A DNA stretch of 64,000 nucleotides from Adiantum capillus-veneris (Eukaryota > Streptophyta > Polypodiopsida > Polypodiales > Pteridaceae). Position 1 is the first letter of the stretch, and each line of letters begins with the position of its first letter. Location of the stretch: positions 65,032,969 through 65,096,968 of the forward strand of contig CM043963.1 of assembly GCA_014529385.2 (NCBI GenBank), written 5' to 3'. The notes under the pieces are model-generated. The model was not told the DNA's origin and did not search any database. It worked only from the letters and a program-made list of their open reading frames with translations. Shown here piece after piece: positions 23,140 to 34,127 of this stretch. The translations under genes and the position numbers were made by a program.

Positions 23140-24347
23140 TGTCACAAACTACTGACGTGTCAAGCCACTGAAGACCCGTGGGCTAGAGCTCCCCGAGCCT
23201 AGTCCTAGCCAACTTGCAGATCCCAGCCGAGGGGCCTAAACCCTAGCAAAAGCAAAAGAAAATGAAGTTCTCACCAACTTATAGATCCTTGCCGAGTCGG
23301 CCAAATTTTAAAAGTCTTACCAACTTATGGCACCCCATTTGACGGGGCCTAAAAATAAAGAAGCCACACACACACGTACAAAAGCCGTGTAAATATTGAT
23401 GACATGGCAGTGTATGGACGACCGGATTTTGCGCTGACATGCTAATGTGGCAGTGTACGAACATCCGGAAAAAGCATTGACATGTTGACATAGTAGTGTA
23501 CGGACGCCCATGAATTGCGGAGGCTAATGACGTGGCACGATTGTATAGACAACCCCTAAGGGCGCTAGCTTTTGGAAGACCATATGCTTTTAGACTACTA
23601 GCTTTTTATGTAACTACTATTGAGGGCCAAGGGCCTCTAAATATGAGACGAGGCGCACTCTTTGGCATCCTACTACATGGAAGGTGCACAGGAGTGTTGT
23701 CGGCCTTATATTAGTTGACGTAGTGTGGAAGGCATAGTTAGCCGGAACGGGAACGGGGAACGGGAATGAGAGGGTCTGGAACGGGACGGGAACGGGGAGC
23801 CATAGGGGGGGTCGGACTGGAACGGTCCACCTAAAGTAAGGCTTGAATTACCTCCATTCAGCTTAGTCCCAAATAAAATCCTAAACAACCCCAAAACTGC
23901 CCCCGAATCTGCCCCCTAACCTGCCCTCAAACTGCACCAAATATGTTCCCCAAACAGCCCCAAATCTGCCCCCAAAAGCCCACTTTTTTTCCCCCAAATG
24001 CCTACTTTTTCCCGTTTTGCCGTTCCGCCTCATGTTCCGCCTCGTTCCCCCCATTCCGGAACACCGTTCTGGTTACACCCCGTTCCGGAACGGGGTTCCA
24101 TTCCCATCTCCGTTTCGGAAACGGGACTCGTCCGGAACGCCGTTTCGGAACGTTTGGGCTGTGTTCCCCATGTTCCCTGTTACACTGGTGGAAGGGACGT
24201 TGGGATTTGGGGCCAATGCTCTCTTCTGGTGGAACTCTGCCACTCTGTGTCTCGTGTGTCGCGCATCCTTTGGTTCAGTTGTTTTGAAGGGTCTAAAGTC
24301 TCTTCAGTCTGCTCTTTTTCATTGGCATGTGGTGCCATCCAGTTACA
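23140..24347 (+). repeat. TGTCAC-family LTR, copy 1, enlarged by an insert
   Basis: It starts TGTCACAAACTACTGACG and ends GTTACA, followed by G and the PBS TGGTATCAAAGC. It aligns with the 746-bp copy at 24408 on both sides, but carries about 460 extra bases, explained by an insert at about 23735-24200. Confidence 0.85.
23735..24200. mobile_element. GC-rich fold-back insert in LTR copy 1
   Basis: The left end is built of GGAACGGG-type words (23745-23805) and the right end of the complementary CCCGTTCC and CCGTTCCGGAAC words (24040-24175), so the ends can pair. The middle is C-rich (repeated CTGCCCCC, AACTGCCC). It is absent from the sister LTR at 24408, which shows it is a later insertion. 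There is no coding capacity. Borders are approximate. Confidence 0.6.
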
Positions 24348-24348
24348 G

Positions 24349-24360
24349 TGGTATCAAAGC
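24349..24360 (+). promoter_or_regulatory. Primer binding site after LTR copy 1
   Basis: TGGTATCAAAGC, an initiator tRNA-Met type PBS with one variant base, lies one base after the LTR end. Confidence 0.8.
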
Positions 24361-24407
24361 TCTAATTGTTTGCTTTTTTGAAAGCATACCGGTCCTACCA
24401 AGAACAA

Positions 24408-25153
24408 TGTCACAAACTGCTGACTGTCAAGCCAATGAAGAACGGAGCCAACCTGTAGATTCCGGCCGAGGGGCCTAAACCCTAAGAAGCAGCAGCAGAA
24501 GGAGTAGAAGCGGCACAAGAAGTTTTACCAACTTGCAAAGTCTTACCGAGTGGCCTATTTTTAAAGAGGAGTTCCAACCAACTTATGGGACCCGTCCGAT
24601 GGGGCCCAAGTGACCTAAAGACATCAAAAGAAAGCTGGACCCACTCACACACAAAGAATTGCGTGATGACGTGGCAGTTGTACGAAAGACCCAGATTTTG
24701 TGTTGGATTGCTAACGTGGCAGACAATACGATTTTCCACGTTTTATGCTAAGTGTGCTGACGTGGCACCTGTACAAATTTCCGTAATTTGCACTAGCAGC
24801 TATTCACACCAGTTTTTGGGACCATATGCTTTTGAGTTTAAAGCTTTCTATGTATCTGCTTTTCATAGGCCAAGGGCCTTTAAATATGAGCCAAGGGCTC
24901 ATTCTCTGGCACGCTTTAGTGTGAAGGTGCAGAGGATGGAGTACTGGCGATGTACCGAGTTAAAGCAATATAAAGAAATACCGAGAGGGGCGCCAAGGTT
25001 TGGGGCCAGTGCTCTCTCCGGGTGGAACTCCACCACTCCCCGCCTCGTGTGTCGTGCACTCTCTTATCTCTATCAATTTAGTTGTTATTTAAAGTGCTTA
25101 AAGTTGTTCAATGTGTTCTTTTCCGTTGGCACGTGGTGCCCGTCCCTGTGAAA
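24408..25153 (+). repeat. TGTCAC-family LTR, copy 2
   Basis: It starts TGTCACAAACTGCTGAC, contains the block TATAAAGAAATACCGAGAGG (24969) that recurs in other LTRs of this window, and ends just before a PBS-like TGGTATCATAGC at 25155. It begins directly after the 60-base PBS and leader of copy 1, giving LTR-leader-LTR-leader in tandem. Confidence 0.85.
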
Positions 25154-25154
25154 G

Positions 25155-25166
25155 TGGTATCATAGC
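25155..25166 (+). promoter_or_regulatory. Degenerate primer binding site after LTR copy 2
   Basis: TGGTATCATAGC differs by one base from the PBS at 24349. The following leader (CTTTTTTGAAAGCATACCGG) is also shared. Confidence 0.7.
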
Positions 25167-25183
25167 TTCAGGCGTGTGCTTTT

Positions 25184-25860
25184 TTGAAAGCATACCGGCC
25201 TACCAAAGAGCAGATAGAGCAAGATGGTGCTTCTAAGTTCCACCGTAAATTTCATAAAAAATTCTTTGTGCTCCCACTCGGACTTATTAGTCACTCCCAC
25301 CTTGACTCCATCGCGCATCGAGCGCGCTCTCGTTCTGTCTTACAAGGCATAAGCCATAACGAATTCAAGATCACTCGCATGAGAAGGACCAAATTTTTTT
25401 TTCGAGCTAAGTGTTTTTCTCTGAAGCAATGCCATGCAGTGGTGGATGTTTATAGCTACGAAGCCGCATACTCCAAGGACTTGGCAAGCTTTCAAGAAAA
25501 TTTTTGTCCGAAGCTACATGCCTTTTGACATCTTCCTTCGGAGTGCAATTTTTGTGAGAGTGGGGTATCCTGAAATGCTTGCCATGGAAACCCCAATAGA
25601 GTACTACTTGAAATTTTTGGACATCTCACATCAGAACTCGAGCTGATAACTTTGGAGGTCCAGTGTGATTGCTATGTCTTGGGACTACCATCACCGGCAC
25701 AGGAACATGTCGTCCAGGCTTGTTTCGACTATTCAAGTGCTTATGGACCATGCTGTGGTCGGCTACAACCTTTTGGAAAAATTTAACCCTAATTTTGGTG
25801 CACGTTTCAAAACGGAAGCCTTGTCGACTTTCGAGCTCGACTGATGTCAAGAATGCTTTT
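25184..25860 (+). pseudogene. Possible Gag relic behind LTR copy 2
   Basis: An open stretch of 114 codons starts soon after the leader, and a second overlapping frame continues to about 25646. The position is that of gag, and text such as SYMPFDIFLRSAIFVRVG is compatible with a Gag helix, but no zinc knuckle or unambiguous core motif is visible. I call it by position only. Confidence 0.4.
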
Positions 25861-27650
25861 TATGTTTGAATTAGTAGTTTTCAGAATTCTTTTTGAGAAC
25901 TTGTTTGGTGATTCTGTTTATAATTTGTTTAAAATGGATGGTATCTGTTTTGAACCCGTCTTGGTGTCGATTTGAACTGTTTGACTCTGATTTTAATTTT
26001 AATATTGGTTTCAATGATTGGTGATTTTACTCCCGGTGAAACTGGCCCGTAGGTCGGTAGGCTTTTGCTTTCATCCGAAATTCTTTACTTTAGACACACA
26101 CACACAGAACGAGGAAAGGAAACCTACGACGACGGGAATTAACACTTTAGCACATACACGGCTTGGAAGCTAGAATGCTCCGAGGAGACGCCGACAACCT
26201 GTAGGCCCCAAAATTGGTGCCCCTTTCGGTATTTCTTTATACTTGAGGGTAAATTACAAAGTAGAGTCTTGGGAATTCTTTACCTGTATCCAGTTAGATA
26301 CCGCCTGTTTTGGCCAAATTTCGGCAGGATAACAGCCCCAAAACTTGCGCAAAACCTATTCCCTTGCTGGAACTCACTTCCACTGGCATAAACCCTCTGA
26401 TTCCTGCCCAGAAACAGCAAATTTAACTCGCTGTATTTACTGGTTTTTTCCCTGTTTTCAGCCCTAAACAGTCCCCGAACAGTCCTCTTTCAGTGGGGCA
26501 CTGTTCCCAAAGGTTTTGGCATCCATATGGCTGAAAAACAGTCAAATTACAGCGCATACACAGCACTGAAAACGCTCCTGTTTGGTGAGGTTTTGACCCT
26601 CACTGGTGCTTGCTTTGGAGTAGCAATTAGCTTCTCCTGTTCCTGCTCAAGGAGGCTCTTGCCTCAGCACAAAAGCATGAAACCACATAGCTGTACATCG
26701 GTCAACAAATGAAGAGCCCTCTTGTGGGGCATCACATAACTGTACGTAAGGGAGAGAGAGAGCAGTGTGTAGTGTGCAGGTCATCACTCCTAGCACCACA
26801 TTGTACATAGAGTGGAAAGAAAGCACTCCATAGCTCTTAACCTGTGACGGGCCTCTCAGCTATAAAAATCAGCGCTACCTCTTCTTGCATAAGGAAAGTG
26901 CATTAAAATGCGCCACTTGGCACAATTACAAGCAATTTCCTGTTTCGAGGTTGCCGCCTAAAAATCTCCCGACTGGTTGCCTAGTTGACTTCGCGGCAGA
27001 GTTCTAAAATGTTCCCCTTGTCATTTCGGAGGTAATCACGTGAACACATTTCATGGCCCAAAATAGCAGTTCCCTAAGTTTTAGGGGATGCTTCCGTTGG
27101 ACTCCCACTGGCCATCTGACCGTCTATCCTCATTGGGACTGCATCCTAAAGTGCAATGTGGCCCAACTGTCGGATACTTTCCTTTGGTGATCTCACCTTG
27201 ACTTTGTGCCTTTATTGAGTTCACTTCCTAGTATCCACTAACTTGCTAAGTGCGAAGAGGGGACCTACATGACCTTGAACTGAGCCTAGACATACTCTTA
27301 TAGACGAATTCCAGTGCCGACCACTTCCTGCCTGCCGATGAAACTACCGTTCACATTGGTCATACAATGTCCGACCATTTGCAACTTCAAAAAGAGGGTC
27401 TCAAAAATAAAACAAAAATCGTTGGAAAGAAACCAACAACGAAAGTTAGCAGTTGCCACATCCTTGTGACATAGTTAACAATTGCCACGTCCTCATGACA
27501 CCAGGGTAGAGTAGTGAAAATGATGTTTGAGAATGGTAGTATGACCTATTCTACATACTGGGTCTATGTCGAACCCATTAATTAATTAAGTTGGAAGATT
27601 CTATATCTGTTAAACAATCCCAAAAGTGAAAACGCATTTCTCCGTCGTTC
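25861..27650. other. Non-coding, includes an LTR core block on the minus strand
   Basis: At 26203-26243 the minus strand reads TATAAAGAAATACCGAAAGG, then GGCACCAATTTTGGGGCC. This is the same promoter-like block found in the LTRs at 24969, 29001, 30584 and 36407, so about 26090-26830 is probably an LTR on the minus strand. I could not define its ends. The remainder to 27650 shows no gene. Confidence 0.45.
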
Positions 27651-27832
27651 TCAGGTAGCTACACCTTTCTCCCCCAATCGCTTGCTCGAACACCCCACCA
27701 TCGCTTGCCCTCCATCATCCTCTTCTCTCTCGTCTTCGGGGGCTGTCCCTCCTACGCTCCACTCGACCTGCATGTGCTCAGTTGCAGTGGCTTCGTGGAC
27801 TATCCCACTTGCGTGCCACTCGACCAGCATGA

Positions 27833-27891
<59 letters not shown>

Positions 27892-28170
27892 AAAAGAAAA
27901 TCTGCCACCACTACTACAAGGTCGCAACTCGTCTTGGCCTCCGCTCTGTGCATACACCTCTTGCCTCGGAGCTTTGAGCCTCTACCTGCGTGCACTGGAT
28001 CTCCCCGTCCTTTGCTCTCGCCTCGACATACGGCCTCTTCTTTCTCTCTCCCCCCTCTCCCTCCCACGTGGCCTCTGGTCCCTTTTTACCCTCAAAAAAT
28101 CTTTCCCCTCCCTTTTCTTTTGAGGCAAAGACACAGACGGCAGCATCTGTGCAGATTCTTGTGAAAAGAA
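27651..28170. other. Pyrimidine-rich stretch with a CT microsatellite
   Basis: The plus strand is C/T-rich throughout. Long open frames exist on both strands here (for example 27682-28164), but they run through the (CT)n tract as Ser-Leu or Glu-Arg repeats and have low complexity, so I do not call a gene. Confidence 0.5.
27835..27889. repeat. (CT)n microsatellite
   Basis: About 55 bases of uninterrupted CT. Confidence 0.95.
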
Positions 28171-28664
28171 ATGCAAAAAGGATTATAGGCATAGCTTCAG
28201 GTGCTTCAAATACTTGGGGCTTTGGGAGTACTCGCTCAATCTTTTCACAAATGTGTCAACTTGCAGTTGATGTTGGTAGTCTGTCTTGTTGAGATCCCCC
28301 GTCCATAATTTTCCAGTAACTTTAATTCTTTTGGGTTCACTTCCATTTGTCCTCTCGGCCAATCCTTCCAGTTGGGCATGCCACTTCACTACCTTGTGAC
28401 ACAATCCACCCCTCGAAAGGATCGGCGCGGTTTGGGTGTGATGACTAACATTGCTACACCGGAATATCAAGAGCTTTAATGCGGATGAGATGATTGCATG
28501 AAAATCTGATTGTGGAACTCTATGATGTAATGCATGCTAGAGAATGTCCTGTGTGCTAAATGATCGACATTTGCATGTATGCATAAAGGCAGTGCTTGCT
28601 AAAGAATCGGTTAAGTTTTGTAGGTCTAATTGCGTACAATTACTCTTCTTTCATGAGGGGGGTA
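28171..28664. other. Unclassified, ends in a polypurine-like tract
   Basis: No gene is visible. The last bases (ATGAGGGGGGTA) directly precede the TGTCAC start of an LTR. They look like a polypurine tract, suggesting that the LTR at 28665 is a 3' LTR and this is the 3' interior of its element. Confidence 0.45.
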
Positions 28665-29089
28665 TGTCACAAGGTGGTGACATGGCAACCCCTAGGAGAC
28701 TAGGGCCATTGAAGATCACAACTGTGAACAACTAGACCCAAAACTGCTGACATGGCACATGTGCAGCCAACAATGGATTTTACGAAAACATTGCTGATGT
28801 GGCACCTGTATGGAATTTCGTGATTTGGGAGTAGCTTTCGGCGCCAATTTTTGGCTCAGGTGCTTTTGGGGCATATAGCTTTTCATGTGAATGCTTTTGG
28901 GAGGCCAAGGGCCCTTAAATATGAACAAGGGGCACTCTCTTTGGCATTCTAGTTTTTAGGAAGCAGAGTAGAGCCCCTATTGTTGTACCTAGTTGAAGCA
29001 ATATAAAAGAAATACCAAAAGCGGCGCCAAGGTATTGGGGCTAGTGCTTTGTGGGAGTGGAACTCCGTCAATCCGTGTCTCTCACGTGG

Positions 29090-29091
<2 letters not shown>

Positions 29092-29149
<58 letters not shown>
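29092..29149. repeat. (CT)n microsatellite, left border of the LINE
   Basis: 58 bases of TC repeats directly before the LINE fragment. Confidence 0.95.
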
Positions 29150-29159
<10 letters not shown>

Positions 29160-30036
29160 CCGCACAGGAGTTGGGCACGAAGATGGCTTTCTACAGAGAG
29201 CATCTTCTTTAGCTTACTGAGGACGGTTTTGTGACAAGGCCCAGATACATGGACACCCACTTGTCTCATGGGATACGATGTGCTATTGGCCAGATACGCA
29301 CATCTTCACACCAGTTGCGGATCGAGACTGGGAGATACAGTAGAGTACCAGCAGTGGCCAGGACATGCCTCTTTTGTGACATGGAGCCTGAGACAGAGTT
29401 GCGCTATGCATGCCACTGCCTTGTCTACAACGAGATACGTGGCCGCTTCCACTGCTTGTTCAGAGAGGGCTTCGGACCACTCTCCAGAGTCATGCGGTAC
29501 GAGGATCAGAGATGCTTGGGTCTGTTTTTGCTCGAGCTGCGCAGACACAGAGAGAGCTTGATGAGGGGAGAGCCTAGCCAGTCTCAGAGAAGGATCAAAG
29601 ACTTCTTTAGAGCAGACACTGGGCACCTGGAGGAGCTACTACCAAAGGAGAGCTCGTTGCCTCACACTAGAGGCACACTGATCAACCGAGAGACCGAGCT
29701 AGGGAGATCTAGATGCCCACGACTGCGGAGGACTACACAGCATCGACGGAGGCTGCATCAGAGGATTCGGATCACTTTGGCCCGACATGCACGACGCTCG
29801 GTTAGGCTATTGACCATGGAGGCGATTGATCAGATCCGCCAGCGACCGATGCTGGATCTTTTGTGATTTAGCCATCCCACATAGCTGCTTAGCTCACACC
29901 TAGCGGTTTAGGATTACATAGTATTTTATTTTGTCATTTTTTGTTACTCTGACTTTGTATCAGATCCACCACATTGTAACTTTCTGGTCACATAGGTCAC
30001 TTTGGCCTTTTGAAGACGTTAATATAACATTTCATT

Positions 30037-30040
<4 letters not shown>
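29150..30040 (+). mobile_element. 5'-truncated LINE between two CT microsatellites
   Basis: About 890 bp contain the C-terminal coding end of a non-LTR retrotransposon and its 3' untranslated region. There is no poly(A). The 3' end runs directly into a (CT)n tract (30041-30093), and the truncated 5' end abuts another (29092-29149). Both tracts lie inside an LTR whose sister copies lack such tracts of this length. This pattern fits target-primed insertion into, or 3' tailing with, a TC microsatellite. Confidence 0.75.
29231..29866 (+). pseudogene. LINE ORF2 C-terminal part with zinc-binding motif
   Basis: 211 codons are open to a stop. Residues about 17-75 read IGQIRTSSHQLRIETGRY, then RTCLFCDMEPETELRYACHC, then LVYNEIRGRF. 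This is the CX2C...HX-C motif typical of the end of LINE reverse transcriptase polyproteins (pattern R-C-C-ETE-H-C-Y-R). The remaining 130 residues are Arg- and Glu-rich. The RT and endonuclease domains are absent because of 5' truncation. The intact frame suggests a fairly recent insertion. The first Met is not a true start. Confidence 0.75.

Positions 30041-30093
<53 letters not shown>
30041..30093. repeat. (CT)n microsatellite, right border of the LINE
   Basis: 53 bases of CT repeats directly follow the LINE 3' terminus (TTAATATAACATTTCAT). Confidence 0.95.
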
Positions 30094-30099
<6 letters not shown>

Positions 30100-30177
30100 T
30101 CAGTTGGGTTGTTTGAAGTGCTAAAAGTCTATTCTAGTCTGTTCTTTTTAGCTGGCACGTGGTGCCCTCAGGTTACA

Positions 30178-30454
30178 ACAAATAGTGATATAGCCATGAG
30201 ATTGCTCGAACATATATCTCACAGCCAACCCAGAGGCGAGATGCACACTCTTTTAGTAGATGTGAGGGGTTCGGATATGAGGAGGCACAACCATGGGATC
30301 TCTTCCATATGCTCAGAAGTAGAGAGTCTGGCATAGCATGGCATGGCCTATGAGCGGAGCCCTTCTACACCTATTGAGAATCCGACAGTATGGCATACTT
30401 ATGGAGAAGGATTGTATTAGGGAGAGCTATATAAAGACTACAACATGGGAGAGC
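30178..30454. other. Spacer left of element B
   Basis: No recognised gene. It ends at the target duplication CTTGA (30455-30459). Confidence 0.4.
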
Positions 30455-30459
30455 CTTGA

Positions 30460-30842
30460 TGTAATAGACTTGGACACTCCAAGTCGAGAATCTACCGCGA
30501 CACCACAAATAAATACTTCAAAACAGTTCACAGTTCACAATTGATTCGACACTGGCCCCATGGAATTTTGTGCCTAGAGATATTGGCCCCAAAGACTGGC
30601 GCCTCTTTCGATATTTCTTTTTGTATTAATCTGTAACTTGGACTCACTCTCAGACTCTGTGTCCAGATGCTCTAAGAAGTGAGAGCCCAGAGACTAATTT
30701 AAGGGGTTTACAAAGGGATGCTAAAAGCAGAGCCCAAAAGCTTCAAAAGCTGTCCCAAAAACTTCAAGTTAAAAAGCTTTGAAAAATAGAGCAAAAGTGG
30801 CTTCCCTCTCTCTCTGGACCCCTTGCGTAAAATAAAGCAAAA

Positions 30843-30893
<51 letters not shown>

Positions 30894-31042
30894 TGCGTAG
30901 CCAAAAAGCTGTAAAAGCTGCCGCAAAAGGCGGAATTCCATTTCATAAAGTCATATAGTAGAATACTGCCAGCTCTTAGTATCCTGAAGCTCAAAGAGAC
31001 ATGAGTGACTCTAGTATTAAAAAATCGAGGCATTTGTTGACA
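30460..31042 (-). repeat. 3' LTR of element B
   Basis: It begins TGTAATAGACTTGGACACTC on the plus strand and ends CATTTGTTGACA. It aligns with 36294-36934 and includes the LTR core block near 30584 and a (CT)n tract at 30846-30888 that both copies share. Confidence 0.8.
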
Positions 31043-31127
31043 AAGGAGCGGAGTAACTCCCCTCTTGTGCAAACCCACTGCACCAGATCTCCGGCCAAGC
31101 TGAATTCGGGGTTCCATTTGGAGTAGA

Positions 31128-32231
31128 CTATGCTGAACCGAAAGCTTCAAGGTAAAGTTTTACAATCTGAGGAGTATCTGCTAGGTCCTCCTCCTCCATC
31201 CACTTCGCATCCAATGCATGATAGTTCTTGAATTTAACCAAGAACCGCCTTCTGACTTTACCCTTATTCTTTTTGTCCTTATGTGCCAAAATCTGTTCAG
31301 GATCAAGGATCTCCTTGTTTTCTTCTACTTCGGGTTGCTCATTGGGCTCCCCATCTTCGGGCACAACACCTTCAAAAGGTTTCAAGAGACTCACATGAAA
31401 TGCATTGTGAATCCTCCAAGTGTCAAGCAATTTCAGTCGGAAGGAGACATCGTTGATCTTTTCGGAGATCTGGAAAGGTCCGTAGTATCGCATACTAAGC
31501 TTTGGAAAAAGCCTCTCGTTTCCCTTCTTCTTTCTCAGGCGTGCCGTCTTAAAACGTAAGAGCACCCAATCATCCTCCTTCAATTTCGAATCGCGACGAT
31601 GGCGATCTGCTGCCTTTTTCTGTCTTTCCTGAGATTTTTGCAAAGCCTCGCAGACCTTGGCAAAAGCTATGTCCAAGTCGTGCATGTACTCATCGGCTTC
31701 AAAAATCTTATCTTTCGTGCTTAAGAAGGGTGGAACCTTCGCAGCACCTTCAATAATCTCAAATAGCGCCTTCCCCGTCGAAGAGTGTATCGGGTTGTTG
31801 TAGGCAAATTTCACCAAAGGTAGATACTTTTCCCATTGAGTCTTCATATAAGACTTCAATAAATCTAAAACCATTGAATTGGCAATCTCAGATTGCCCGT
31901 CAGTCTGCGGGTGGAAATATGATGAGAACTGCAACCGCGTGCCAATGTTCTCCCAAATTGCCTTCCAAAACAAACTCATGAATCTGGGGTCCGTGTCGGA
32001 GACAATCGTCTCGGGCATGCCATGTAATCTAAAGATCTGGGCCACAAACAGTCTCGCTAAGTGATCCATCTTGACTGTTTTCTTCATTGGAATGAAATGA
32101 GCTTGCTTGCTAAATCTGTCAATAACAGTCCAGATACCATCGTGACCATTCTGTGTTCTCGGGAGATCAAAAATGAAATCCATTGCAACTCTTTCCCAGG
32201 GGCGGGTGGGTATGGGCAAAGGCTGTAACAA
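31128..32231 (-). pseudogene. Integrase core and chromodomain of element B
   Basis: 367 codons are open. The catalytic residues are visible: D in AMDFIFDLPR, D in IVSDTDPRFM, E in QTDGQSEIAN. The C-terminal part has VLLRFKTARLRKKKGNERLF and the GPF motif (YYGPFQISEKINDV). The end is a chromodomain (EILDPEQILAHKDKKNKG, then FLVKFKNYHALDAKWMEEED). The H2C2 zinc finger that should precede it is in another frame (about 32277-32480: CLVCQKVK near 32280). A 20-bp duplication at 32252-32291 separates them. All core residues look intact. Confidence 0.9.
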
Positions 32232-32251
32232 TCCCTGTGCTTTATGCCTGT

Positions 32252-32291
32252 CAAACTTAACCTTCTGGCATAAAACTTAACCTTCTGGCAT
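32252..32291. repeat. 20-bp tandem duplication in element B integrase
   Basis: AAACTTAACCTTCTGGCAT occurs twice with a 20-base period. Because 20 is not a multiple of three, it shifts the frame between the zinc finger and the core. Confidence 0.85.
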
Positions 32292-34127
32292 ACCAAGCAG
32301 CCGCGCACAAACTCGTCCACATCCTTCTTGAGTCTCGGCCAAAAGAAGTGTCTCTCTACCCCTTTCAAGGTGGTAGCAATGCTGCGGTGACATGTAAAAG
32401 GCGGACAGTGGCATTTGGTCATAACCTTTTCCCTCAACGGCTGTGTAACGCACAACATGGTCTTCTTCATCAAGTAGCCATCCCGAATGGAATATCCTGC
32501 TACTGTCTCCCCATCCCGTATCCGTGTAAAGATATCTGCAAATCTGTATCTGTGGCATACTGATCGACCATATCCTCGAAACTCCTTTGATGTATCGTCA
32601 GAACCAACGGCTTCTGAGACAAAGCATTTGCCACCAAATTCTTCAGTCCCTGCACATGGGCAATCTGGAAGTGAAACTGTGACAAGATGTTCGCCCACTG
32701 CATCTGCTTTTCCGATAGCTGCTTCTGTGACAAGAAGTAGCGTAAACTCTGATGGTCTGTAAAGACAGTAAAATCCGCTCTGAGTAGGTAGTGCCGCCAC
32801 TGAGTAAGAGCATGAATAACCGCCAAAAGCTCTTTCTCATAAATCTGTGCTGTCAATTCCGGCCTTGAGAACAATCGGCTCTCGTAGGCAATGACATGGC
32901 CTTCTTGCATTAAGACCACACCTAGACTACGACCACAAGCATCACAATATACTTCAAATGACTTCTGCAAGTCCGGCAAAGTCAAAACTAGTCCCGTAGT
33001 TAATTTCTCTTTCAAAGTCTGAAAGGCAGTCACCTCTGTGGGTCCCCATGAGAAAGGGACTCCTTTCTGTGTCAAGATATGCAAAGGGGAAGCAACCTCT
33101 GTAAACTTTCTAATGAACCGCCTGTAGTACGAACACAATCCCAAGAAGCTTCTAACTTCGTTGACATTCTTCAAATCGGGCCAATCACGGATAGTCTCTA
33201 TCTTGGCCGGATCCATCTGCACTCCTGCTGCTGACACAATGTGTCCTAAAAAGTGTATCTCTGGTAGGAAAACTTCACTCTTCTTCACATTAATCACTAA
33301 CTTGTGATCTCGTAATGCCTGAAAGACTTGAAGCAGATGTACTCTATGTTCTGCACTCCTGCTGCTGACACAATGTGTCCTAAAAAGTGTATCTCTGGTA
33401 GGAAAACTTTACTCTTCTTCACATTAATCACTAACTTGTGATCTCGTAATGCCTGAAAGACTTGAAGCAGATGTACTCTATGTTCTGCCTCATCCTTGGA
33501 GAAAACAATGATGTCGTCAAAGAAAGTGCCAACAAATAGTCTATACTCTCGAAAAATCCTGTCCATCATCTGGTTAAATGTCGCAGGAGCATTGGTTAAG
33601 CCAAAAGGCATCACCAAAAACTCAAATAACCCAAAAGTCGTTCGAAAGTCTGTCTTGTAGACATCTCCCGACGTGTTTTGGATCTTATGATATCCACTTT
33701 TCAAGTCGATCCTGCTAAAGCACGAGAGTCCCTGAAGTCGGTCAAGTATATCATCGATTCTAGGAATCGAAAAACTGTTCTTGATGGTGATTTTGTTGAG
33801 AGCTCTATAATCGATGCACATTCTCCAAGATCCGTCTTTCTTCAAAACCAACAACATAGGAGAGCAGTACGGTGAAGTACTAGGCTGGACAAGACCCTTT
33901 TCCAAGAGGTCTTTCACTTGGTTTATAATCTCTTCGTTCTGAGCTCGGCTCACATGGTAAGGTGGCCGGTTTGGTGGTGTTCTTCCAGGTATCAGATCAA
34001 TGGTATGATCTTCAGGAAGAGTGGGTTGGTAACTCGCCTGGCAGGCCTTCTGAGCAATCGGCATGAGAGTGGAGAAAATCTTGGCGTTCTTTATCAAGTT
34101 CATACATATTTGTCCTATCCTCATCAC
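32277..34127 (-). pseudogene. Reverse transcriptase, RNase H and integrase zinc finger of element B
   Basis: From 34127 the sequence encodes LVLKKDGSWRMCIDYRALNK, FSRIDLKSGYHKIQ, MPFGLTNAPATFNQMMDRIF and the catalytic box FFDDIIVFS, up to the end of the palm. After the 134-bp duplication the frame restarts (33297-32500) with INVKKSEVFLPEIHFLGHIV, RSFLGLCSYYRRFI, then RNase H: EVYCDACGRSLGVVLMQEG, YEKELLAVIHALTQWRHYL, FTVFTDHQSLRYFL. After another shift the integrase zinc finger is readable (MPLSAFYMSPQHCYH, then GCLVCQK). All catalytic acids of RT and RNase H can be seen. Confidence 0.9.
33221..33488. repeat. 134-bp tandem duplication inside element B RT
   Basis: Two direct copies (33221-33354 and 33355-33488) differ at about one base, C versus T in AAAACTT(C/T)ACTC. 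The length is not divisible by three, so the duplication breaks RT. It also repeats the VKKS-VFLPEIHFLGHIVSAA peptide in the two frames. Confidence 0.95.

Larger units (their letters stand above)
28665..30177 (+). repeat. TGTCAC-family LTR, copy 3, split by a LINE
   Basis: The left part (28665-29091) and right part (30094-30177) align with LTR copies 1 and 2, for example GCAATATAAAAGAAATACC and GCGGCGCCAAGG on the left, and GCTGGCACGTGGTGCCC then GGTTACA on the right. Between them lie two (CT)n tracts and a LINE fragment. No PBS follows, and a polypurine-like tract precedes, so this is a 3' LTR. Confidence 0.8.

Noticed and set aside
27682-28164. Open frame of 160 codons on the plus strand, and long minus-strand frames
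   Set aside because: The frames run through a (CT)n tract as Ser-Leu or Glu-Arg repeats, and no domain is present on either side.
29306-29626. 106-codon minus-strand frame
   Set aside because: It is a shadow of the LINE ORF2 end, which has a recognisable zinc motif on the plus strand.
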